From assembly GCA_002167805.1 (NCBI GenBank), contig NHBT01000027.1:1516-7375 (forward strand): a DNA stretch of 5,860 nucleotides. The letters are read 5' to 3'. The position numbers were made by a program, and so were the translations under genes. How positions within the stretch are numbered: the first letter of the stretch is position 1; every line of letters begins with the position of its first letter. Shown piece by piece: positions 1 through 5,389 of this stretch. The stretch is from Owenweeksia sp. TMED14 (GTDB lineage: Bacteria; Bacteroidota; Bacteroidia; Flavobacteriales; Schleiferiaceae). Under the pieces are notes generated by a model. That model searched no databases and was not told the origin of the DNA. It saw only the letters and a list, made by a program, of their open reading frames with translations.

Positions 1-111
1 ATGATCATATGGCCCCCCAATGCTGGACGGCTCTAAGACATTCAAAATTACTGTTTGAGAATATCCAGTAAATCCTGAAATCAATAATAATGCGAGTAAG
101 ATTTTTTTCAT
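1..111 (-). CDS. Exported protein, N-terminal fragment (gene runs off left edge)
   Basis: Reading leftward from an ATG at 111-109, the frame stays open for 37 codons to the window edge. The first 19 residues form a classic signal peptide: a KK n-region, a hydrophobic core (ILLALLLISGF) and the end GYSQ, a cleavage style common in Bacteroidota. The mature part begins TVILNVLEPSSIGGPYDH. This short stretch recalls the start of secreted Bacteroidota proteins in which a SPxSIAG-like strand precedes a PA-type domain, but that is a memory-based impression and too short to name a family. It is divergent from the secreted protein starting at 311. Coding is supported by the signal peptide, the A-rich, Shine-Dalgarno-free leader (AAATAAAACAA before ATG) and the absence of stops. 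What the protein does cannot be told from this fragment. Confidence 0.75.
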   Translation of the reverse strand, partial: MKKILLALLLISGFTGYSQTVILNVLEPSSIGGPYDH

Positions 112-271
112 TTGTTTTATTTAAATGTTTAGGTGTAATTTTTGTGAATGACTCTAAATTTACACAAATGTTGATAATTCTAATGCTTTTTTGGACATTT
201 TTTCGATTTATATTGCTCTTATCTCATTGAAAATGTTTGATGTAACATCAAACTTGAATAGAATTAGAGGA

Positions 272-304
272 TTTGTGTATCGCCTAAACTTTGTAGTAAT
301 TTTG
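272..304 (+). promoter_or_regulatory. Candidate Bacteroidota-type promoter for the secreted CHU_C protein
   Basis: TTTG at 272-275 is followed after 21 bases by TAATTTTG at 297-304, an exact fit to the TTG-N17-23-TAnnTTTG pattern described for Bacteroides and Flavobacterium. The predicted transcription start would fall close to the ATG at 311, implying an almost leaderless message. That is unusual and lowers confidence; chance matches in AT-rich DNA are common. Confidence 0.3.
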
Positions 305-310
305 TCATTT

Positions 311-1174
311 ATGATATTAACAGTTCAAAAGCTTACTTTAGTTTTTATTTTAACGAGTTCTATCATTGCTAGTTATGGGCAAAATATACCGGTTGATTTC
401 GAATTTAACGGGAATGGAGCTTGGTGGAACTGGAGAGTTTTTGAAAATGGTCAGAATCCTCCATTAGAAGTTGTTGCTAATCCCGACACCTCAGGAATAA
501 ACAAAAGTCCATGGGTAGCTAAATTTCTAGCGCAACCAACTGGAGCTCCATTTGCTGGGTGCGAGACGAAACATGGTTCTGATATTGGTTCATTTACTAT
601 CGATCAAAGTAATATGATCATAAGGATAATGGTATATAAACCCAACATAAGTGATGTTGGAATAAAGTTAGTTCGTAATGATAATTGGTCTTTGGGCGAG
701 ATTAAAGTTCCAAATACAAAAATTAATGAATGGGAGCAACTGACATTTGATTTTAGCTCTCATTTTGGACTTACCTATGATCAGTTAGTGGTTTTCCCCG
801 ATTTTTCTGGGAGGTTTTCTGAGAACATAATTTATTTTGATAATATTTTTGATGTTGAGTATGTTGCACCTCCGGAAGAGCCCCCCACTCCAGAGGATGC
901 AGAATTGTCGCTTCCAAATGTTTTTAGTCCAAATGGTGATGGCTTAAATGATTTCTACAGTCCCAAATTCACAAATGCTGACTGGGTGAATTGGAGCGTT
1001 TATTCAAGATTTGGTCAGCTTGTTTTTAAGACTGAATCATTGGCGGAAAAATGGAATGGTTGGAATTTTAACAAATCCTTACCAGATGGCGTATACTTTA
1101 TAGTTGCAGAGTGTGGAAATGACGAGACAGGAAATGTCGTCAAAAAACGATCTTCGATTCATCTCGTAAAGTAG
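311..1174 (+). CDS. Secreted carbohydrate-binding-like protein with T9SS type B (CHU_C) sorting domain
   Basis: This is probably a non-catalytic extracellular or surface protein exported by Sec and then the type IX secretion system. I start it at ATG 311 (287 residues) because a signal peptide begins there: VQKLTLVFILTSSIIASYGQ, with cleavage near residue 23. The frame is open from TTG 191, but that would put some 40 unlikely residues before the signal. Residues about 26-184 look like a beta-sandwich binding module: DFEFNGNG at the start, aromatic residues (AWWNW), WEQLTFDFS, then a VVFPDFSG strand and IIYFDNI at the end. This pattern is familiar from modules attached to flavobacterial glycoside hydrolases. 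A linker APPEEPPTPED (about 186-196) leads to a gliding-motility-associated C-terminal domain (about 199-287) with LPNVFSPNGDGLND, YSRFGQLVF, WNGW and LPDGVYF, the hallmark strands of the CHU_C/TIGR04131 family. The sorting domain is a firm call; the sugar-binding role is inferred. No enzyme domain is present. It ends 3 bases before the convergent yaaA stop. Confidence 0.85.
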   Translation: MILTVQKLTLVFILTSSIIASYGQNIPVDFEFNGNGAWWNWRVFENGQNPPLEVVANPDTSGINKSPWVAKFLAQPTGAPFAGCETKHGSDIGSFTIDQSNMIIRIMVYKPNISDVGIKLVRNDNWSLGEIKVPNTKINEWEQLTFDFSSHFGLTYDQLVVFPDFSGRFSENIIYFDNIFDVEYVAPPEEPPTPEDAELSLPNVFSPNGDGLNDFYSPKFTNADWVNWSVYSRFGQLVFKTESLAEKWNGWNFNKSLPDGVYFIVAECGNDETGNVVKKRSSIHLVK

Positions 1175-1177
1175 AAT

Positions 1178-1921
1178 CTATCGGATAAAAACCCATTTGT
1201 TTTGAGTTGATTGAAGATTTTCAAAGCAATAGCCACCAACATTAAAGTCCTTCATTTTTTCTATATTCTCTTGATTGTCTAAGTTTTCACAAATGAACCT
1301 TGCAAAATGACCACGTGCTTGCTTACTGAAAATAGATACTGATTTCAGAGTATTTCCTTTCTTCTCAAAAAAATCAATATCTATCCACCTTTGATCGATT
1401 TTACTTTTTTCAATAGTTTGAAAATACTCTTTAGATGCCAAATTGAATATACATTCTTTATCTGCATCGAGAGTCAACTTCTCAGTGATTTTTGGTGACC
1501 AATATTTGGTTAATCCAATATCACCAAGTCTTTGTGCCATATCTAATCGATACTTCAAAACACTATCCATAGGTCTTAGAATTCCATAAAGCCCAGATAA
1601 AATGCGTATTGAAAGTTTTGCAGTTTTCAAGCCTTGTTTAGAAAGACTTTTAACCTCTAGTTTACTGAAGGCATCACCAGTAAATGAGAAAATAGCTGCA
1701 TGATTATATTTTTCATGCTCATTGTAATTCCAATTCATCAAATTTTCTATAATCCTCTTTGTCAATGCGGGTGAACTTTTGAAGAAACTCGATATCTCAT
1801 TACTCGAGAAACCTTTGAGTTTTTGACTTAATTTATTTGCTTCCTTCATAAAATAAGGGAGTTGATCAGCGGGTGGCCCATCCGTCATCATTGACTTTGA
1901 GCTAGATAGAAGGATTATCAT
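1178..1921 (-). CDS. yaaA: YaaA (UPF0246) peroxide-stress/iron-limiting protein
   Basis: This is a cytoplasmic DUF328/UPF0246 protein of 247 residues, close to the roughly 258 of E. coli YaaA, so full length. In E. coli, YaaA is induced by peroxide stress and keeps intracellular unincorporated iron low; its fold is related to DNA-binding helix-hairpin-helix proteins. Family signatures are all present: MIILLSSSKSM at the N-terminus (corresponding to MLILISPAKT), FTGD at 80-83 (FKGD in E. coli), the strongly conserved ILSGLYGILRPMD at 107-119, YRLDM at 124-128, NLAS at 160-163, SKQARG at 199-204 followed by FARFICEN, FNVGGYCF near 226-233 and a final VFIR. The ATG at 1921 matches the family start exactly, so the start is secure. 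The gene is divergent from the TonB-dependent receptor at 2013 across 91 bases and convergent with the secreted protein gene, with 3 bases between stops. Iron control is suggested by a Fur-like sequence over the start codon. Confidence 0.93.
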   Translation of the reverse strand: MIILLSSSKSMMTDGPPADQLPYFMKEANKLSQKLKGFSSNEISSFFKSSPALTKRIIENLMNWNYNEHEKYNHAAIFSFTGDAFSKLEVKSLSKQGLKTAKLSIRILSGLYGILRPMDSVLKYRLDMAQRLGDIGLTKYWSPKITEKLTLDADKECIFNLASKEYFQTIEKSKIDQRWIDIDFFEKKGNTLKSVSIFSKQARGHFARFICENLDNQENIEKMKDFNVGGYCFENLQSTQNKWVFIR

Positions 1922-1925
1922 TATC
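1907..1925. promoter_or_regulatory. Fur-box-like sequence overlapping the yaaA start codon
   Basis: Read on the minus strand, 1925-1913 is GATAATGATAATC, which equals the first 13 bases of the classical 19-base Fur box; across 19 bases the match is 16 of 19 by eye. It contains two direct GATAAT hexamers. A repressor bound here would sit just downstream of the predicted yaaA start and 88 bases before the receptor ATG. Caution: nine of the 13 matching bases encode the Met-Ile-Ile start of YaaA, which is constrained by protein sequence, so part of the match may be coincidence. Confidence 0.3.
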
Positions 1926-1955
1926 GAAGTACTTTTAGATTTTCATATTAAAAAT

Positions 1956-1984
1956 CAAATATAAGTTCAAGTATGGCATGACAA
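1956..1984 (-). promoter_or_regulatory. Candidate promoter for yaaA (TTG-N18-TATATTTG)
   Basis: On the minus strand TTG (complement of 1982-1984) is followed after 18 bases by TATATTTG (complement of 1956-1963), an exact match to the Bacteroidota TAnnTTTG -7 box with spacing inside the accepted 17-23 range. Transcription would begin near 1949-1950, leaving a leader of about 28 bases before the ATG at 1921. I found no equally good promoter on the plus strand for the receptor gene; the nearest is TACTTTTA at 1930-1937, with no TTG at the right distance. Confidence 0.5.
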
Positions 1985-2012
1985 TTGAGTAAACAAACGA
2001 CAAGATTATAAA

Positions 2013-4391
2013 ATGAGAAATCTTCGAAATTTTTTACTCTATATTCTCTTCGGTTTTACAACTTTATCTTATGGTCAAGGTTTAGCTGATACTACTGGGC
2101 AGCCGAACATTGGTAAGGGGGATGAAAAAAATAAAACCTCAGATGTTTTTGCCACAAGCCAAGCCATTGAAACAAAAAATCAGCTCCGGAACCTAAGAGC
2201 TTTGATTGACAGTAATTTTTTTAATCCACTTGAAGAGGTTGTGGTTTCAGCTTATCGGACCGCTGAATCCAAAAGGAATATAACCCAGGAAATAACTGTT
2301 ATTAGGAGTAGAGGTATTCAAAACTCCATGCAGGGTACAACCGTTGATGTTCTCTCCAATCAAAACTCAATTGCTGTTCAAAAAAGTCAGCAGGGGGGTG
2401 GATCCATTATTCTCAGAGGAATGGAAGCCAATAGAGTTCTTCTGGTTATAGATGGAATTCGAATGAATAATTTAATTTATCGATCTGGTCATTTACAAAA
2501 TGCCATAACTGTTGATCCTCATGTTTTGGACAGGATTGAAGTTTCTTTTGGACCCACTTCAAATGCATATGGTAGCGATGCATTAGGAGGGGTGGTTCAC
2601 TTTATAACTGAAACTCCTTCCTTTACACAAAGAAAACAATATAACTGGCAAGAAAAAGTTCAATATAGCTCAGCCAATAATAGTTGGATTAATAATGTAA
2701 AGTTTCGTTTTTCAAATAAGAATTTTGCTTCCCTAACTTCTTTTACATCTTCTGTCTACGACGATTTAAAAAGTGGTAAGAGGATAAACCCTTTTTATGG
2801 TGAATCTCATGGGGACAGAAACTATTATGTTCGTGTTGGATTATCTGGTGACACCATTATGAGTAATAAAAACCCTCATCTTCAGTTAGGTAGTGGTTAT
2901 TCTCAGATTGATTTGCTGCAAAAAATCGTATTTAAATCAAAGAAGAATAGAACTTCAACCATAAATATCCAATTTTCAAACTCTTCAGATATTCCAAGAT
3001 ATGACCGCTTAACAGATTTGAATCCTGCAACAAATCCAGGTCAAGATCCAAACCCGCGCCGGTTAAAATTCTCTTCATGGTATTATGGGCCTCAAAAAAG
3101 ATTTTTAACTAGTTACCAATGGAAAGCAAGAAAAATCTTTGGTTTTGACGGTGTCAACGTATCTGTTTACCATCAAAATGTTGAGGAGAGCAGAATGACC
3201 AGAAAATTTGGATCGGAAATTTTAAAATCTAGGGTTGAGCAAGTTTATGTGTCCGGATTCAACTCTGATGCGATTAAGCGTTGGGGGAATAATACCCTTC
3301 GGGCGGGTTTTGATGGCTCATATCAACAAGTTTTTTCAACTGCAACAGGCGAAAATATTTTTGATCCTAATGCTCCTGTTTTACCAATTAGCACCCGGTA
3401 CCCTGGTGGTCAAAATGTGATGTCTAGTCTTGCTTTATTTGCTACCCATGTTAACAAAATATCAAATCAATTTAAAATATCAGAAGGGTTTAGGGTTGGT
3501 TTAACCTCACTTTTTTCTCAATTTTCAGAGACAACATATGTCCCACTAAGTTCTTTTGGCCTCAGAAATACTATTTATCAGCGATCACCGGTAGCTTCAG
3601 GTAGCATTGGTATTATTTATGAAAAATCAAAATTTTCAAAACACTCAGTTTCATTTTCGACTGCATACCGTGTTCCCAACGTTGATGATCTAGCAAAAGT
3701 TTTTGATTCAAGACCGGGACAGCTCATAATTCCAAATCCGAACTTAAGACCTGAACAAGCTTTTACTGCTGAAATTGGAAATATTCAACTTTTTAAGGGG
3801 GGGCACAATTTAGAATGGAATGTTTATTCCACGAGCCTAAGGGATGCCTTAGTGGTTTTACCGACCCAACTTAATGGTGCGGATTCCGTTATTTTTGACG
3901 GTGATCTTTCGGCTGTATTATCTCAATCTAATGCAAGGAATGCACGAATTATGGGTTATTCCATAAAGTCCTTGATAAACTTACCATACTATCTATCATT
4001 GAAGTCTCAAATTCAAGGTGTTTTGGGCAGAATGCGAATAGAGTCTCAGTCTATAATGACCCATTTAGATCATATCCCTCCTGTTGTTGCTAGGGTTGGA
4101 TTGCAATATAATCCTTCATCGGATTTCTCAGCAGACCTTTTTCTGATTTCAAATTCTGAAAAAAGTATTGATAGTTACTGTTTAAATGGAGAAGACAATG
4201 CTCATTATGCAACCCCAATGGGTACACCGAAATGGGTTACATGGAATTTCGCAATGTCTTATCATGCGAGTCGAAAATGGATTTTCCAATTCGGAGCTTA
4301 CAATATCCTAGACACTCAATATAGAACTTTTGCCTCAGGAATAAATGCCCCTGGAAGAAATATTACTGCATCAATTAAAAACTCTTTTTAA
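2013..4391 (+). CDS. TonB-dependent outer-membrane receptor, heme/hemoglobin-receptor-like branch
   Basis: This is a 22-stranded outer-membrane transporter of 792 residues, energised through TonB-ExbB-ExbD. A signal peptide (FLLYILFGFTTLSYGQ, cleavage near 21) is followed by about 50 unassigned residues and a TonB-box-like LEEVVVSAYR at 73-82. The plug spans about 84-199, with IILRGMEANRVLLVIDG (132-148), RSGHLQN (157-163), DRIEVSFGPTSNAYGSDALG (173-192) and GGVVHF. The barrel carries YRVPNVDD (552-559) and NPNLRPE (575-581), the counterparts of the YRAP/FRAP and NPNL boxes of hemoglobin receptors such as HmuR, and ends in NSF with a C-terminal Phe as BAM substrates do. There is no carboxypeptidase-D-like N-terminal domain and no SusD partner, so it is not SusC-like. 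No histidine lies between the YRVP and NPNL boxes, where heme receptors usually have a ligand, so the substrate is uncertain. The glycosylasparaginase starts 17 bases after its stop, suggesting one transcript. Confidence 0.92.
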   Translation: MRNLRNFLLYILFGFTTLSYGQGLADTTGQPNIGKGDEKNKTSDVFATSQAIETKNQLRNLRALIDSNFFNPLEEVVVSAYRTAESKRNITQEITVIRSRGIQNSMQGTTVDVLSNQNSIAVQKSQQGGGSIILRGMEANRVLLVIDGIRMNNLIYRSGHLQNAITVDPHVLDRIEVSFGPTSNAYGSDALGGVVHFITETPSFTQRKQYNWQEKVQYSSANNSWINNVKFRFSNKNFASLTSFTSSVYDDLKSGKRINPFYGESHGDRNYYVRVGLSGDTIMSNKNPHLQLGSGYSQIDLLQKIVFKSKKNRTSTINIQFSNSSDIPRYDRLTDLNPATNPGQDPNPRRLKFSSWYYGPQKRFLTSYQWKARKIFGFDGVNVSVYHQNVEESRMTRKFGSEILKSRVEQVYVSGFNSDAIKRWGNNTLRAGFDGSYQQVFSTATGENIFDPNAPVLPISTRYPGGQNVMSSLALFATHVNKISNQFKISEGFRVGLTSLFSQFSETTYVPLSSFGLRNTIYQRSPVASGSIGIIYEKSKFSKHSVSFSTAYRVPNVDDLAKVFDSRPGQLIIPNPNLRPEQAFTAEIGNIQLFKGGHNLEWNVYSTSLRDALVVLPTQLNGADSVIFDGDLSAVLSQSNARNARIMGYSIKSLINLPYYLSLKSQIQGVLGRMRIESQSIMTHLDHIPPVVARVGLQYNPSSDFSADLFLISNSEKSIDSYCLNGEDNAHYATPMGTPKWVTWNFAMSYHASRKWIFQFGAYNILDTQYRTFASGINAPGRNITASIKNSF
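2393..2398 (+). repeat. G6 homopolymer inside the receptor plug-coding region
   Basis: Six consecutive G encode part of the QQGGGS loop (residues 126-131) just before the conserved IILRG strand. It is in frame here. A length change would truncate the receptor early in the plug. Confidence 0.9.
3797..3803 (+). repeat. G7 homopolymer inside the receptor barrel-coding region
   Basis: Seven consecutive G, the longest G/C run in the window, encode the KGGHN turn of the receptor barrel, shortly after the NPNL box. The frame is intact in this sequence. Such tracts are known slippage sites in some bacterial surface-receptor genes, but seven bases is short. Confidence 0.9.
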
Positions 4392-4408
4392 CTTCGAAAG
4401 AAAAGATC

Positions 4409-5389
4409 TTGAAAAGAAGCGAGTTTTTAAAAATTATTACCGGAGCTACCGCGGCTTTACCCATACTTTCTTTTACGCGGGAGTATTTGGCAAAGAAAGA
4501 ATATCCTATTCCTGTATCTATAGCTACATGGAAATTTGGATTAGAAACCACATCGAAGGCAATGGAATTGTTAGAAAAAGGCTATTCCTCATTGGATGCG
4601 ACGGAAGAAGGAGTAAAAATTTGCGAAGCTGACCCCAATGAAAGAAGTGTTGGTCTTGGAGGAAGGCCTGATAGAGATGGTAAGGTTACCTTAGATGCCT
4701 GTTGCATGGATCATTTAGGAAATATTGGTAGTGTAGCTGCTGTTGAAAACATTGTTCACGTGAGCTCGCTTGCCAGAGCTGTAATGGAAAAAACTCCTCA
4801 TGTTATGTTGGTTTCTGATGGGGCTTTGCAGTTTGCAAGAGAATTAGGTTTTCCGGAAGAAAATCTTCTTATCAAACAATCGAAGGAAGAATGGATAGAT
4901 TGGAAAAAAAAATCTGAATATAAACCTGTTGTTAATATTGAAAACCATGATACCATAGGGCAAATCTCCCTGGATAGAATGGGACATTTAGCGGGTTTTT
5001 GCACAACTAGCGGAATGAGTTACAAAATGCATGGAAGAGTAGGAGATAGCCCTATCATAGGTGCTGGTTTATATGTTGATGGAGAAATTGGAGCAGCAAC
5101 AGCAACAGGTCATGGTGAAGAAGTAATACGCACCGTGGGATCATACAAGGTGGTTTCAGAAATGGAAAGAGGCTTAAGTCCTCAAATGGCCTGCGAGGAA
5201 GCGGTAAGAAAAATTTTCAATTTCTTTGAAAGAAGAAAACAAACTGTTGATGATACTCAGATAGGATTTATTGCTATGAACAAAATGGGAGATATAGGTT
5301 CATTTTCTCTCAGGCCTGGCTTTCAATATGCAGTATGCAGAAAGGGGAAGCCGGCTGAGTTAATTGATTCTCCGTATTTATTTAAGTGA
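4409..5389 (+). CDS. N4-(beta-N-acetylglucosaminyl)-L-asparaginase (glycosylasparaginase), periplasmic
   Basis: This Ntn-hydrolase cleaves the amide bond joining GlcNAc to asparagine in breakdown of N-linked glycoproteins, releasing aspartate and an amino sugar. It is made as a 326-residue precursor that should cut itself between Asp181 and Thr182 in the motif NIENHDTIG, exposing Thr182 as nucleophile. The sequence lines up, from memory, with the F. meningosepticum enzyme at a constant offset of 30: Trp41 (ATWKFG), Thr182, Thr200 (CTTSGM), Arg210 and Asp213 (MHGRVGDSP), Thr233-Gly234 (TATGHGEE) correspond to its Trp11, Thr152, Thr170, Arg180, Asp183, Thr203-Gly204. Other signatures are ERSVGLGGRPDRDG and LDACCMD. 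The start is TTG 4409, because the export signal KRSEFLKIITGATAALPILSF begins there and the next in-frame ATG is far inside the mature domain. That signal resembles a Tat leader but has Arg-Ser where two arginines are expected. Spacing to the receptor is 17 bases; the 3' end overlaps the convergent cutC by 12 bases. All catalytic residues are intact. Confidence 0.95.
   Translation: MKRSEFLKIITGATAALPILSFTREYLAKKEYPIPVSIATWKFGLETTSKAMELLEKGYSSLDATEEGVKICEADPNERSVGLGGRPDRDGKVTLDACCMDHLGNIGSVAAVENIVHVSSLARAVMEKTPHVMLVSDGALQFARELGFPEENLLIKQSKEEWIDWKKKSEYKPVVNIENHDTIGQISLDRMGHLAGFCTTSGMSYKMHGRVGDSPIIGAGLYVDGEIGAATATGHGEEVIRTVGSYKVVSEMERGLSPQMACEEAVRKIFNFFERRKQTVDDTQIGFIAMNKMGDIGSFSLRPGFQYAVCRKGKPAELIDSPYLFK

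Noticed and set aside
141..168. Inverted repeat TTTGTG...CACAAA in the left divergent region
   Set aside because: Arms of only six bases with a 16-base spacer and no extension; expected by chance in AT-rich DNA, and the spacing does not suit a CRP-type site.
165..172. Minus-strand AACATTTG as a -7 box for the left-edge gene
   Set aside because: One mismatch to TAnnTTTG and no TTG at a suitable distance upstream.
191..310. Upstream extension of the secreted protein from TTG 191, or from ATG 233
   Set aside because: The extension would put about 40 (or 26) extra residues, with another hydrophobic stretch, before a well-formed signal peptide starting at ATG 311.
3235..3420. Open frame of 61 codons on the plus strand
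   Set aside because: Lies wholly inside the receptor gene in another frame, with no recognisable domain.
4345..4632. Open frame of 95 codons spanning the receptor end and asparaginase start
   Set aside because: Out of frame with two well-supported genes; its composition reads like a shadow translation.
4798..5004. Minus-strand open frame of 68 codons
   Set aside because: Antisense to the catalytic core of the asparaginase, with no family features.
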